From positions 62,001-126,000 of the forward strand of contig NZ_FQVL01000004.1 in the NCBI RefSeq assembly GCF_900129355.1: DNA of 64,000 nucleotides, given 5' to 3'. The first letter of the stretch is position 1. The number at the start of each line of letters is the position of its first letter. Below the pieces are notes generated by a model. It ran no database searches, was not told the origin of the DNA, and saw nothing but the letters and a program-made list of their open reading frames with translations. This DNA comes from Seinonella peptonophila. Lineage in GTDB: Bacteria > Bacillota > Bacilli > Thermoactinomycetales > Thermoactinomycetaceae. This document shows positions 54,026 to 63,360 of the stretch, one piece after another. A program made the translations under genes and the position numbers.

Positions 54026-55129
54026 CTACAAGGGAAATAACATGGTAACAGAAAAACCGTGTGAACCATCAACAATGATGGTTCCATGAACTTTTGCTGC
54101 GCGTTCTTCCATTCCTTGAATCCCTAAGCCTTTTTTTACTTTGGATACACCTACGCCATTATCTTTCATCTCTATTTTAATTAATTTATTAAGAACATGT
54201 ATTTTTACACTTACTGTTGTGGCTTTACTATATTTCATAGTGTTTGTCAGGCATTCGACTAGATTTTCATAAATGATTTTCCAATGAATTGCAGATATTT
54301 TTTCAATATTTCCTTGGAAATGAAATGAATTTTGTAAGGGAAAAGTACTAGAAAACTTATCTAACATTAGGCGAATCTGATGAATCCCTAATTGTTCTGT
54401 TTTTGGTTTTATATTTTTTAACGTTGCCCGTATTGTATCAAGACCTTCACTCAAAATGTGAATGGCGTTTTGGAGCAGTTCTGTTGCTTTCTCTTGATCA
54501 GAGTCCTTCAGCATTTTCATCGCTTTTAGTTGAATTAAAGAACCAGCGATGGCATGTCCAACCTGATCATGGATCATTTGAGAGAGTCGGTTGCGCTCCT
54601 CTAATTTAATCGTATATTCGGATTGCTTGAGATATTGATTACTAAGGATAAGCTGTTTTTTTAATACTTGGGACTCATGACGCAATTGGTCATTGATGGT
54701 TTCATGTTTCAATAAGTGTTCCTCATATTGTTTTCGCATTTGGAAAATGATTAAAGAAAAGATCAAGATCAATCCAAATATAAATTGTTCCTGTCTAGTT
54801 GAGATGAAAAAAAAGGGAGCAATCAGTATAATCAACTGAACCCACTTTTGCTTGATATATTCAAATATATACTCACAGATGTGGATGGGGATGAAGAGGA
54901 TCAACCACTGATAAACGTTTTGTGACAAAACGAAGCTAACCACAGTTGAAACGATCAATAAAGTTAGTTTCCATCTTCTATCTTTTACTATTTCGATCCC
55001 AAGATTTATACAAATCATAATTAAAAGCGCGAGTATAATTTTTGGTAAATCTTGGAGAGATACTTGGATTGTATGTAATATAATGAAAATCAAAATAATG
55101 CCTTTTAATGTAATTCTTTCTGCAATCAT
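54026..55129 (-). CDS. NarL-type sensor histidine kinase (LnrJ/LiaS-like)
   Basis: 367 residues. Five to six N-terminal helices, then a HisKA_3 dimerisation domain with phospho-His in MIHDQVGHAIAGSL and a HATPase domain with DNGVGVSK and GLGIQGMEER. No extracellular sensor, so the signal is probably within the membrane, as for polyene or lipid-active antibiotics. The ATG overlaps the regulator stop (ATGA). Confidence 0.93.
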   Translation of the reverse strand: MIAERITLKGIILIFIILHTIQVSLQDLPKIILALLIMICINLGIEIVKDRRWKLTLLIVSTVVSFVLSQNVYQWLILFIPIHICEYIFEYIKQKWVQLIILIAPFFFISTRQEQFIFGLILIFSLIIFQMRKQYEEHLLKHETINDQLRHESQVLKKQLILSNQYLKQSEYTIKLEERNRLSQMIHDQVGHAIAGSLIQLKAMKMLKDSDQEKATELLQNAIHILSEGLDTIRATLKNIKPKTEQLGIHQIRLMLDKFSSTFPLQNSFHFQGNIEKISAIHWKIIYENLVECLTNTMKYSKATTVSVKIHVLNKLIKIEMKDNGVGVSKVKKGLGIQGMEERAAKVHGTIIVDGSHGFSVTMLFPL

Positions 55130-55773
55130 GAATTGATCCTGCCTGTCAAATAATAGATGGCAATTTGCGTTCGATGTTCTAGACCTGTTTTACTGAGGAT
55201 GGTTGTAATATAGTTCGCAACGGTACCCTCTGAGATATACAATTCTTGTGAGATTTTTCGATTTGAATATCCTTTGGCAACTAAGTCAATGACACTCAGT
55301 TCCCTCGCAGTAAAAAGCTCTGGATCAAAACCGCTATTGGAAGAATGCTGTCCAGATAAGTTTGACTTGAGTTTATTGAAAATGGATTCTTCCAAAATAC
55401 TATTGCCTTGGTATACACTGCGAATCGCTTCACGAATTCGCTCAGGTTCTGCATTTTTAAGTAGGTATCCTTTTGCCCCGTTTTGAATGGCCTCTAAAAT
55501 ATAATGATCATCATCAAATGTGGTGAGAATAAGAGGTTTTGTCTTTGTCTGGGCAACAATTTGCTTGACAGCCTCTACTCCATTGAGATATGGCATTTGA
55601 ATATCAAGCAAAGCAATGTCAACATCATATTTTAAACAATAGTCAACGGCTTCTCGACCATTTTCTACCGTCGTTAATACTTTGATCTCCTCATATGATT
55701 GTAAAATGATTTTCATTCCTTCTCTTATAAATGAATTGTCATCTGCAATAATCATGCGAATCTCCATTTGCAT
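55126..55773 (-). CDS. NarL/LuxR-type response regulator (LnrK-like)
   Basis: 215 residues from ATG 55773 after GGAG. Receiver with IADD, phospho-Asp in ALLDIQMP and Lys in LLKNAEP; C-terminal LuxR helix-turn-helix (FTARELSVIDLVAKGYSNRKI, then EGTVANYI). Expected to switch on the ABC exporter downstream. First gene of the five-gene module, divergent from the methyltransferase. Confidence 0.94.
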   Translation of the reverse strand: MQMEIRMIIADDNSFIREGMKIILQSYEEIKVLTTVENGREAVDYCLKYDVDIALLDIQMPYLNGVEAVKQIVAQTKTKPLILTTFDDDHYILEAIQNGAKGYLLKNAEPERIREAIRSVYQGNSILEESIFNKLKSNLSGQHSSNSGFDPELFTARELSVIDLVAKGYSNRKISQELYISEGTVANYITTILSKTGLEHRTQIAIYYLTGRINS

Positions 55774-55872
55774 ACTCACTCTCCGTTGTTAAACTGCTTA
55801 TGCTTATTGTATAACAAACCACATAGTAAAATGGTATCCTTGAAGAATATTGACCCATAAGGGGGCGAAGAG

Positions 55873-56610
55873 ATGAAGGAAAATTCATATACCAATATGA
55901 ATTCAAAAATGTGGGATCAATGGGCGTTGGATGGTGGAAAATGGTCCACACCCATTACTCATGAGGAGTTTCAGAAGGCTGAGCAAGGAGAGAGCAAGCT
56001 CTATCTAACACCTTGTAAGTTGGTACCTAATCAGTGGTTAATCCCTTTAAAAGGTAAAAAAGTGTTAGGATTGGCAAGTGGAGGCGGACAACAATGTCCG
56101 ATCTTTGCAGCGCAGCAAGCAGATGTAACTGTTTTTGACAACTCCAAAGAGCAATTAGCTTTAGAAGAGTTAGTTGCAAGACGAGAAGGTTATTCGATTG
56201 ATCTGATTAAAGGAGATATGACCCAACCTCTCCCCTTTGCAGAAGATCAATTCGATTTTATTTTTCACCCTGTTTCGAATTGTTATATTCATGACGTTAC
56301 TCATTTATGGAGAGAAGCATATCGGGTATTAAAAAAAGGAGGCGTACTACTCGCAGCTTTTGCAAATCCAGCAATCTATTTGTTTTCTGAAGAAAAAGGG
56401 CGTGAATTAGAAGTTGTAAACCGTTTACCATATGATGGTCGGAAGCAATCCCAAGAAGAACTGATTGAATTTAGCCATTCATTAGAAACACAAATCGGCG
56501 GTCAACTCAAAGCCGGCTTTCAGCTAAAAGATTTATATGAGGATCACCATCATGAAGGTATTTTATCTGAGTATATGCCCTGTTATATCGCGACTCGAGC
56601 AGTCAAATAA
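55873..56610 (+). CDS. Class I SAM-dependent methyltransferase
   Basis: 245 residues; start ATG 55873 after GGGGGCGAAGAG. Motif I VLGLASGGGQQ, motif II VTVFDNSKEQ, and VLKKGGVLLAAF. Likely a small-molecule methylase related to the UbiE/Methyltransf_11 group. Divergent from the Lnr-like regulator; substrate unknown. Confidence 0.9.
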   Translation: MKENSYTNMNSKMWDQWALDGGKWSTPITHEEFQKAEQGESKLYLTPCKLVPNQWLIPLKGKKVLGLASGGGQQCPIFAAQQADVTVFDNSKEQLALEELVARREGYSIDLIKGDMTQPLPFAEDQFDFIFHPVSNCYIHDVTHLWREAYRVLKKGGVLLAAFANPAIYLFSEEKGRELEVVNRLPYDGRKQSQEELIEFSHSLETQIGGQLKAGFQLKDLYEDHHHEGILSEYMPCYIATRAVK

Positions 56611-56615
56611 CATGT

Positions 56616-57317
56616 CTATTTTTTCGATTTAAAATAAGCCAGGCTCCCATAGTAAATACAAGCAGCTAACTGCTTCTGATAGATCGGCTGACTAAGCAAG
56701 TTTGATTCAAAACGATTTGATAAATATCCAACTTCAATTAATGTAGTAGGAGCAGTAGAGTATTTTAAAAGATAGACATTCTTTTTTTCAGAAGGATTTG
56801 ATCTAGCATTTTTAATATGTCTTAACAGCTCTTTTTGAATTGCAATGGACAACTTTTTATTTTCAGGATTTGCAGGATGATAGAATGCTTGTGCCCCTTT
56901 GGCAGATCGCCGTGGGAAAGCATTGAGATGAATACTGATCACAATTTGTGGTTTTACTTGTTTAATAAGCTGAATACGATTGGCCAAATCTTCTTTTTTA
57001 CGGCGGTTTAACCTCTTTGTCCCACGATTTGCCAAGTCTTGATCTTTTTCACGAGTTAAGATAACGGTTGCGCCTGCTTCTTGATAGAAGCTGCGCAAAT
57101 ACTTGGCAATTGGCAGTGTAATATTTTTTTCAATCAAACCCTGCTTACTAACAGCTCCACCATCTGGCCCACCATGTCCTGGATCAAGAATGATCACTTT
57201 ACCAGTTAATTTAGCAGTTTCAGCATAACTTCCTGAGCTAAATAAGCACATGGACATGAGCATAAAAATAATCGAAAAAATGAGCCATTTTTTATAGAGA
57301 AATGAGTTATTGTTCAT
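56616..57317 (-). CDS. N-acetylmuramoyl-L-alanine amidase, CwlD-like
   Basis: 233 residues. N-terminal signal/anchor helix, then an Amidase_3 domain with zinc ligands in LDPGHGGPDGGAV, the Glu in LIEKNITL, and SIHLNAFP and EVGYLSN. CwlD in Bacillus removes peptide stems during spore cortex formation to allow muramic-delta-lactam. The single-domain form without wall-binding repeats agrees with CwlD. Followed closely by deacetylase genes with which it probably acts. Confidence 0.88.
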   Translation of the reverse strand: MNNNSFLYKKWLIFSIIFMLMSMCLFSSGSYAETAKLTGKVIILDPGHGGPDGGAVSKQGLIEKNITLPIAKYLRSFYQEAGATVILTREKDQDLANRGTKRLNRRKKEDLANRIQLIKQVKPQIVISIHLNAFPRRSAKGAQAFYHPANPENKKLSIAIQKELLRHIKNARSNPSEKKNVYLLKYSTAPTTLIEVGYLSNRFESNLLSQPIYQKQLAACIYYGSLAYFKSKK

Positions 57318-57336
57318 TTTGGTTCACCTGGTTTTT

Positions 57337-58176
57337 CTAGCTTTGCGTGTGATCGCAAGCAGCGAAAGTCTCGTGATATATTTTTTGCTGTTTGAAATGG
57401 GTTGCAGTTTTAATCACTTTAGAGACAGGTACTAATGAAATATTAGCTTTTTTAAATACGGGTAGCATTGCTCGAATCGCTGTCATTGTATGGACTCCTT
57501 GATGTCCTACATGACCAATTCCGACACCCCAACCTTGGGTAGCAGTATGATTGATCAATTGTTGCAGTTGTCTTTTCATATATGAAACCCGGTTTTCATT
57601 ATCAATAAAGACAGAACGAGCAACACAAGGGACTCCCATTTTCTTTGCTAAGGGAATCGTTATTGATTGAGGAGTGGTGACACTATCCACAACATAAAGA
57701 TGTTTCTCTTTCGCTACTTCGAGGATCGCCTTCATGACCCGATAATCGGAGGTCGCCTTCGAACCCATATGGTTGTTCATCCCTTTTACATAAGGGATAC
57801 TTTCTATCTCTTTACGGAGAAGTTGTTTTATTTGTTGGGTAGTAAGGTTGGTCGTGATCGCCCCTGGACCTAACCAATTGCGTTTACCGCGCATCGGTTC
57901 CATTGGAACATGAAGGATTACTTCAAAACCTGCTTGATGGGCACGAATCGCATCTGTTCTTGATGTCTTTAAAAAGGGCATGATTGCAACTGTTAAAGGG
58001 GCGGAGACAGAAAAAAGTTGATCTGTTCCCCCTTGTCCATTGCCTAAGTCATCAATAATGATGGCAGTTTCTTTTTTTATTGGTTGATTATATTTTATCG
58101 TTGCATAAGCTTGATTTTGTGTGCTAATTATCATGCATATACAAAGCAAAAAGAGCCCAAGATATTGTTTCTTCAT
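57337..58176 (-). CDS. Divergent polysaccharide deacetylase (YibQ family)
   Basis: 279 residues from ATG 58176 after AAAGGAG; a longer frame to 58356 has no site. Signal peptide with cleavage near NQAYA. The domain begins IIIDDLGNGQGG and contains VILHVPMEPM, NHMGSKAT and VGHVGHQGV, the YibQ/DUF610 pattern of distant NodB-like enzymes. Exported; acts on wall or surface glycans. Twenty bases upstream of cwlD-like gene, so co-transcribed. Confidence 0.85.
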   Translation of the reverse strand: MKKQYLGLFLLCICMIISTQNQAYATIKYNQPIKKETAIIIDDLGNGQGGTDQLFSVSAPLTVAIMPFLKTSRTDAIRAHQAGFEVILHVPMEPMRGKRNWLGPGAITTNLTTQQIKQLLRKEIESIPYVKGMNNHMGSKATSDYRVMKAILEVAKEKHLYVVDSVTTPQSITIPLAKKMGVPCVARSVFIDNENRVSYMKRQLQQLINHTATQGWGVGIGHVGHQGVHTMTAIRAMLPVFKKANISLVPVSKVIKTATHFKQQKIYHETFAACDHTQS

Positions 58177-58246
58177 CTTCTGTCTCCTTTTAACAGTTTC
58201 AATGAATCTATCCTTCCTCGGAACACTCGATCTTATACATCTATGA

Positions 58247-58993
58247 TTAGTAAAGGGAAACTCGGTTAAAATGTTCTTGATGCGCAATTTGAAATTGCTC
58301 AGGTACACTAAAGCCGCCTGTTTTATAAAAACCTTTTTTGGGGTTCCAGGTTTCATATACTTTTAAAGCATGGGTAATATAAACAGCGTCATCAACATTC
58401 AATAAAGTTTCTTTTTTGTAGGGTGGTACTTTTAGTTTTGAATAATAAATAGTGGCAAGACTAATATAGTTTTGTTTATGATGGATTTGTTTATTTTGCT
58501 TGAGTTGATTTAAAGCCTTTCCTACAACTACATGATCTTTCTGCATATCGACTTCGCTAAACGAAATATGCATGGATTGAGGATATTTTTTTTCATATTG
58601 AAGAATAATTTCTTTCACTTTAGATAATTGGAAACGACCATTTTCTAAGTGATGAATATGTTGTTTTTGTTGATCAATGCCGAGTGCTGAAGATGCTTTT
58701 TGGAAGTCATGAATGCGTAGGTTTGGAAAATCCTTTGCTGAAACTTTGTTTTTCGCTGCTTGTTTAATTTGTTTAAAGGCACCACTTTTTCGCCCATCAC
58801 TTAATAAAACCAGATGAACCTGAGAATGTTTATGAAGATAATTTCGAATGGCAACACCAAAAGATAAGCTCTCATCATCGGCATGAGGACTATAAAAGAT
58901 TACCGTTTTGGGTTCACTATCTGTTGAACAGCCTTGCAAAAATAGAATAAATATAGACATAACGATTTGTATGATCCATCGCCATCTCATCAT
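58247..58993 (-). CDS. PIG-L/LmbE-family deacetylase lipoprotein
   Basis: 248 residues. Lipobox LQGC, then the zinc motif SPHADDESLS and the later HVVVGKAL region of the GlcNAc-PI de-N-acetylase fold. Located outside the membrane, so probably removes acetyl groups from surface glycans or spore material. Upstream of the YibQ-like and CwlD-like genes on the same strand. Confidence 0.87.
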   Translation of the reverse strand: MMRWRWIIQIVMSIFILFLQGCSTDSEPKTVIFYSPHADDESLSFGVAIRNYLHKHSQVHLVLLSDGRKSGAFKQIKQAAKNKVSAKDFPNLRIHDFQKASSALGIDQQKQHIHHLENGRFQLSKVKEIILQYEKKYPQSMHISFSEVDMQKDHVVVGKALNQLKQNKQIHHKQNYISLATIYYSKLKVPPYKKETLLNVDDAVYITHALKVYETWNPKKGFYKTGGFSVPEQFQIAHQEHFNRVSLY

Positions 58994-59115
58994 CTTTTCC
59001 CCTCAAACTATCTAAAGATCATAGCTTTATTTTTCCATATGCAAATTCTTTTATACGATTAATGCAGATTAGTTTTATATATAATATATAAAACTAAAGG
59101 AGAGGTTGATCAAAC

Positions 59116-59556
59116 ATGACAAACCAATCACAGCCAATCATTCGATTGATGAAGACAGATCAAGAACTGATGTTATCTTTTCCTGTATTAAAACAATTAC
59201 GTACACACATTCGCGAAGAGAAATTTATTGGCACTATTCGGAGACTTGAAGAGCAAGCAGGTTATCAGCTTGTCGCGGTCTTAGTAACAGATCAAGTAAA
59301 AGCGGTAGCAGGCTATCGGATTACTGAAAACCTTGCATGGGGGAAATTCTTATATGTAGATGATTTGGTAACAGACGAACAAAGTCGTGCAGAAGGACAT
59401 GCAGGTCTACTAATGAATTGGTTAGAAGACGAAGCAAGAAGGAAAAATTGTAACCAATTCCATCTTGATTCTGCTGTACATAGATTTGGCGCTCATCGAT
59501 TTTACTTAAAAAGTCGGATGGATATTACATGTCATCACTTCCAAAAAGAACTGTGA
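59116..59556 (+). CDS. GNAT-family N-acetyltransferase
   Basis: 146 residues after AAAGGAGAGG. GNAT fold with motif A LYVDDLVTDEQSRAEGHAGLLMNW (the acetyl-CoA loop is QSRAEGHAG) and HRFYLKSRMDITCHHF. An AT-rich promoter (TATAATATATA region near 59085) precedes. Substrate unknown. Confidence 0.9.
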   Translation: MTNQSQPIIRLMKTDQELMLSFPVLKQLRTHIREEKFIGTIRRLEEQAGYQLVAVLVTDQVKAVAGYRITENLAWGKFLYVDDLVTDEQSRAEGHAGLLMNWLEDEARRKNCNQFHLDSAVHRFGAHRFYLKSRMDITCHHFQKEL

Positions 59557-59657
59557 TCTGTGAAATATATAATTTTCTATCCTATTCGAAATAATCCTCG
59601 CTTCAATTCATAATTAAAAGTAATTATTCATATTATGAATCGAAGGAGGAGAGCCAT

Positions 59658-60632
59658 ATGCAGTATGCAGATTGGTGGAAACGGCCCATTTTAGATTCGA
59701 TATATATGTATCGTGAACAATTACAGAAGTTAAAACATAAATATCCATCACAATTAAAAAATGAAACATCTCAACTTCGTTTGGAACGGTTGGAAAAAAG
59801 GTTAACGCAATTAGAACAGGAGTTGCAAAAATCGTTTCTAATGAACCCATATGTTTTATATCAATTTCAACTAAGTTTAACTCGATTTCAGCAAAAGTTT
59901 ACCAAATGGTATGATCAACTACAAAGGCAACCGATTGCTCAGATTCAACAAAATGAAGATACAAGTGCGGAGGGTAACGCTGAAGATCAAGCAGAAACGC
60001 TCTCTGCTGTACCAATTGGCCAGCACCGGTTACCCCCTCTTCCCTATTCTTATGATGCATTAGAACCGTATATTGATGAAAAGACTATGCATTTACACCA
60101 TGATATTCATCATAAAAAATATGTGGAAGATTTAAATATTGCAGAACGAGAGATGCAAAAGGCAAGACAGACGGGTAATTTTTCACTTATTAAACATTGG
60201 GAGCGAGAGGCAGCCTTTAATGGGGCTGGACATTACTTACATACAATTTTTTGGTATGTGATGAGCCCGAAAGGTGGAGGAAAGCCAAGGGGAGAATTAT
60301 ATGAGCAAATCAAACACGATTTTGGAACCTTCTCCCAATTTAAGAAGCATTTTTCTTCAGCGGCTGAAAAAGTCGAAGGAGGCGGTTGGGCGATCTTAGT
60401 CTGGAGTCCTAGAGCACATCGATTGGAAATACTACAAGCAGAAAAACATCAGAATCTATCGCAATGGGATGTGATTCCTTTATTAGCACTTGACGTGTGG
60501 GAGCATGCCTATTATCTAAAATATAATAATAACCGGAAAAAATATATTGAAAACTGGTGGAATATCGTCCGTTGGAAAGAAGTGGAGAAGAGATATCATA
60601 CCGCGAAGCATGTACTGTGGAAACCTTTTTAA
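59658..60632 (+). CDS. sodF: Fe/Mn superoxide dismutase with N-terminal extension (SodF-like)
   Basis: 324 residues; the first 125 form a charged helical extension, and the SOD domain starts near RLPPLPYSYDALEPYI. Metal ligands are His in MHLHHDIHHKKYV, His in HYLHTIFW and Asp/His in LDVWEHAYYLKY. Bacillus SodF also has an extended N-terminus; this one is longer. Detoxifies superoxide; no signal peptide is seen. Alone in its unit. Confidence 0.92.
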   Translation: MQYADWWKRPILDSIYMYREQLQKLKHKYPSQLKNETSQLRLERLEKRLTQLEQELQKSFLMNPYVLYQFQLSLTRFQQKFTKWYDQLQRQPIAQIQQNEDTSAEGNAEDQAETLSAVPIGQHRLPPLPYSYDALEPYIDEKTMHLHHDIHHKKYVEDLNIAEREMQKARQTGNFSLIKHWEREAAFNGAGHYLHTIFWYVMSPKGGGKPRGELYEQIKHDFGTFSQFKKHFSSAAEKVEGGGWAILVWSPRAHRLEILQAEKHQNLSQWDVIPLLALDVWEHAYYLKYNNNRKKYIENWWNIVRWKEVEKRYHTAKHVLWKPF

Positions 60633-60633
60633 T

Positions 60634-60682
60634 AAATGTTAATCAGGGTTGCTCGAGGTGGTGACTGATTGAGCAACCCTAT
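60634..60682 (+). terminator. Terminator behind sodF
   Basis: Inverted repeat CAGGGTTGCTC and GAGCAACCCTA with 17-base loop, shared between the convergent sodF and deacetylase genes. Confidence 0.6.
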
Positions 60683-60684
60683 AG

Positions 60685-61440
60685 TTAATGTGTAACACTT
60701 TTACCTGTAACTCCTTGGATCAATTGTGATACTGTTACAAACTGATAACCTTCTTTTTTTAAAATCGGTATAATCCGTTTTAATGCTCGGACCGTTACCA
60801 TTTGTGTATCATGAAAAAGAACAATATCGCCATTACTGGCGTTTTTCGTCACCTTATTCACGATAAAAGAGACTGAAGGATTACGCCAGTCCTTTGTGTC
60901 TTGATCCCAACTCCATAAGATTACTTGTTGTCGATTCTTCTTGGCTAATTTAATAATATCTGCATTATAGTATCCCTCTGGTGGTCGAAAGAGAACTGGA
61001 CGTCTACCTGTTGTCTTCATGGTAATTTGTTGAGATAAATCCATTTCCTTTTGGATACTTTGACTAGATAAACGTTGTAACTTTTTATGATGATAGGTAT
61101 GATTGCCGATCTCATGACCTTCTGAAATCATTCTCTTGACAATATGTGGGCGTAGCTTTACTTTCGCTCCCATACAGAAAAAAGTGGCTTTCGCATGGTA
61201 CTGTTTTAGTATTGAAAGGATTTCAGAAGTTACCATTGGATGTGGACCATCATCAAAAGTAAGCGCGATCCACTTTTTCTTCATTGGTTTTTCCCAGATA
61301 ATTTCGCCACGCTGTTCATAGTACTTGCGTCCTTTTGGGTCATCAAGAAACTGATCAGCAAAACTATGATCCCAACATCCAGCTATTACAAGTGTGAGAC
61401 AAAGCATGACAACCATCCCATATCTATAGGTCATGTTCAT
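60685..61440 (-). CDS. NodB-family polysaccharide deacetylase, lipoprotein
   Basis: 251 residues. Lipobox IAGC; NodB motif 1 TFDDGPHP, motif 2 HTYHHKKL (zinc ligands), motif 3 RPPEGYYN, motif 4 WDQDTKDW and motif 5 LFHDT. Similar to PdaB or YlxY-type sporulation deacetylases. Start could be ATG 61434 instead. It belongs with the spore-wall gene group. Confidence 0.92.
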   Translation of the reverse strand: MNMTYRYGMVVMLCLTLVIAGCWDHSFADQFLDDPKGRKYYEQRGEIIWEKPMKKKWIALTFDDGPHPMVTSEILSILKQYHAKATFFCMGAKVKLRPHIVKRMISEGHEIGNHTYHHKKLQRLSSQSIQKEMDLSQQITMKTTGRRPVLFRPPEGYYNADIIKLAKKNRQQVILWSWDQDTKDWRNPSVSFIVNKVTKNASNGDIVLFHDTQMVTVRALKRIIPILKKEGYQFVTVSQLIQGVTGKSVTH

Positions 61441-61465
61441 CTTCCTCTATTGGTTGTTTTAAATA

Positions 61466-61500
61466 AAAAACTGCTGAACTAGCGAAAGGTCAGCAGCCAC
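61466..61500 (-). terminator. Hairpin between YhcN-like and NodB genes
   Basis: CTGCTGA...TCAGCAG inverted repeat; a T-run (TTTTTTATTT) follows on the minus strand. It ends the YhcN-like transcript. Confidence 0.7.
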
Positions 61501-61524
61501 ATTGATTGGTAACATTTTGCCCCT

Positions 61525-62106
61525 TTATCTAGCTGTTGGGAATGTTCGGTAGAGCATCTCTGATAAATTCTTGGTTAAACCGTGGATTGGATGACCATTA
61601 CGCACTTGACGTGCATAAGTGTTTAGGTGACCCACAAAATCAGGATTTGTCGATACATATACATGACGTAGTCGTGGATCAACTTTTCGAGCTTGTTTGG
61701 AAATCTTGTGTTCAAGCGACTTGGTCATTTTTTCATTTCCATGGTGACCACGTAAAGCGACAGCTACATATGCTTTGTTGCCATTGATGACAGCTGTAGC
61801 ATTTTTCACTTCTTTTAAGTGAGTGACTCTCTTTGCCACATGATCTGCTAACCGATAGTTCGTTGCAGTAGTATGAGTCGTAGTACCCATCCGATTATAA
61901 TGGGTTGGCTGTTGGGGATAATTTACTCGATTAAAAGGAACTTGATCGCGTCTGTTACTTACACGATTTATATTTTGGTTCGCTTTAGTCCGAGTTTTTT
62001 GTGTTGTAGGGTGTTGTGCCCCTTGTTTAGACGTTGTGGCACAGCCCGTCATGATGAGGAAAAGTGAGCAGAAGAGCAATGAATATATCTTTAGTTGCTT
62101 AATCAA
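61525..62106 (-). CDS. YhcN/YlaJ-family sporulation lipoprotein
   Basis: 193 residues from TTG 62106, eight bases after GGAGG. Lipobox MTGC, a Thr/Asn-rich linker, and the YhcN domain (YRLADHVAKRVTHLKEVKNA, then TAVINGNKAYVAV and RHVYVSTNPDF). The family is sporulation-specific and located at the spore inner membrane. Confidence 0.9.
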   Translation of the reverse strand: MIKQLKIYSLLFCSLFLIMTGCATTSKQGAQHPTTQKTRTKANQNINRVSNRRDQVPFNRVNYPQQPTHYNRMGTTTHTTATNYRLADHVAKRVTHLKEVKNATAVINGNKAYVAVALRGHHGNEKMTKSLEHKISKQARKVDPRLRHVYVSTNPDFVGHLNTYARQVRNGHPIHGLTKNLSEMLYRTFPTAR

Positions 62107-62206
62107 TGTAGATACCTCCATCTTTTGTTTTTTGTAGTATGGTTTTAGGAGGTTATCTTTATACATCTATGTTATTATTACATGTTTTTATCTATATAGA
62201 ACGAGG

Positions 62207-62244
62207 AAGCCCGCCCTCGTCTGTGAAGACGAAGACGGGCTCCT
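62207..62244 (-). terminator. GC-rich terminator of cassette 3
   Basis: Minus strand arms AGCCCG(T)CTTCGTCT and AGACGA(G)GGCGGGCT around TCAC; then TCCTCGTTCT. Comparable to the GC-rich terminator of cassette 2. Confidence 0.75.
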
Positions 62245-62284
62245 TCTTGTGGGAGAAGACAGCCTCTGGATGAGGCGTCTCAGG

Positions 62285-63274
62285 TCACTGCGACGGCTGA
62301 CGGAACGCCGTGTCCACTCGCTGGAAGCCGTTGTGCAGCTCCTGCTCCAGAACTCGCGCGAACTCGACGGGCGAGCAGCGGCGCACGAGCTTGCAGAACG
62401 TCAGTTCGTACAACGTGATGGCGCACAGTCCCATCGTGGTCCCGACGAGCGCCGAAGGGTTGACGACCAGGAAGTAGAAGAGCATGAAGCCCGTCATGGC
62501 CACCATCCCGCCGACGAGTCCGGCCCAGAGCGGGATGAGCGACTTGGCGTTCTCCGACTTGAGCCACAGCAGGAAAGCCAGCATGAGCACGCCGACGATG
62601 GCGCCGTGGATGAAGTGGAGTCCCAGCTCCGGGTAAAGCATCCGGATGTACTCGGTGGGGTAGCCGGACGAGTCGATCCGGGTGGTGACGACCGTCTGCT
62701 TGGCGATCAGGATGGCGATCCCGATGACGCTGATGAGTGTGCTGCCGAGCATGAAGTCGAGCCAGTCGAGCTTCTTCTTCGCGCGGCTGACCACGCAGAA
62801 GAGGAACATCATGCCGCCGGCGAAGAGGGGCAGCATGATGATTCGCCCGGTCGGGCTGACCTCGGGGACGGCGTGGAGCATCGCGTAGAAGAGCATGGCG
62901 ATGAATCGAGAGCCCGCTGCTGCGAAGGCGCCGATGGCGAACCCGACGATCGCGATGATGGCCGGCGCCCTCCAGGTGTGCTTCTTGGTCGACGTCTCCT
63001 CGGACCACTGACCGACCATGAGCGGCTGCTGGTCGTCCGTGTCGTGCTGGCTGCCTTCCGAGGGCTGCTCGTCCGGCGCCTTCTGAACCGGCGGCACCTT
63101 GACGTGCTCCCAGTCGTCCGAACCGATCTGCTCGTTCTGAACGTCCGGGTCGTGCTGACCGCGTCGATCGGCCGAGGACTGAGCATCCTTGCCGAGCTTG
63201 ACTCCCGTCTCGGGTTGCGGGGAGCCGATGGGCTCGTGATGGGGCGTCTCCGGCGTCAGTTTGTCGTTGCTCAC
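62285..63274 (-). CDS. GC-rich orphan membrane protein
   Basis: 329 residues from GTG 63274 after AGGGAG at seven bases. GC content is about 60% by eye, and third positions are almost all G or C. Residues 1-100 are hydrophilic, acidic and probably disordered; six membrane helices follow (about 103-125, 145-163, 176-190, 220-238, 247-270, 276-295). The C-terminus ends with a short amphipathic tail. No family was recognised. Its GC style is that of the genes at 15445 and 18171, and it too has its own terminator. Confidence 0.75.
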   Translation of the reverse strand: MSNDKLTPETPHHEPIGSPQPETGVKLGKDAQSSADRRGQHDPDVQNEQIGSDDWEHVKVPPVQKAPDEQPSEGSQHDTDDQQPLMVGQWSEETSTKKHTWRAPAIIAIVGFAIGAFAAAGSRFIAMLFYAMLHAVPEVSPTGRIIMLPLFAGGMMFLFCVVSRAKKKLDWLDFMLGSTLISVIGIAILIAKQTVVTTRIDSSGYPTEYIRMLYPELGLHFIHGAIVGVLMLAFLLWLKSENAKSLIPLWAGLVGGMVAMTGFMLFYFLVVNPSALVGTTMGLCAITLYELTFCKLVRRCSPVEFARVLEQELHNGFQRVDTAFRQPSQ

Positions 63275-63360
63275 TGTTTTTCTCCCTTGAGAGTGGTGCA
63301 TCTGCACCTCGTTCCGAAACGTTTCCTCGATCAATTCGAGTTCCTAGGTAATACCTCCTA
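63275..63360 (-). promoter_or_regulatory. Leader of cassette 3 with inverted repeats
   Basis: On the minus strand TTCCCTAGG...CCTAGGAA form an inverted repeat around a 14-base centre (63341-63371), followed by GGTGCA-GA-TGCACC. The layout (TTCC...GGAA palindrome ahead of the gene) resembles the leaders of cassettes 1 and 2 but the sequence is different. Confidence 0.4.
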
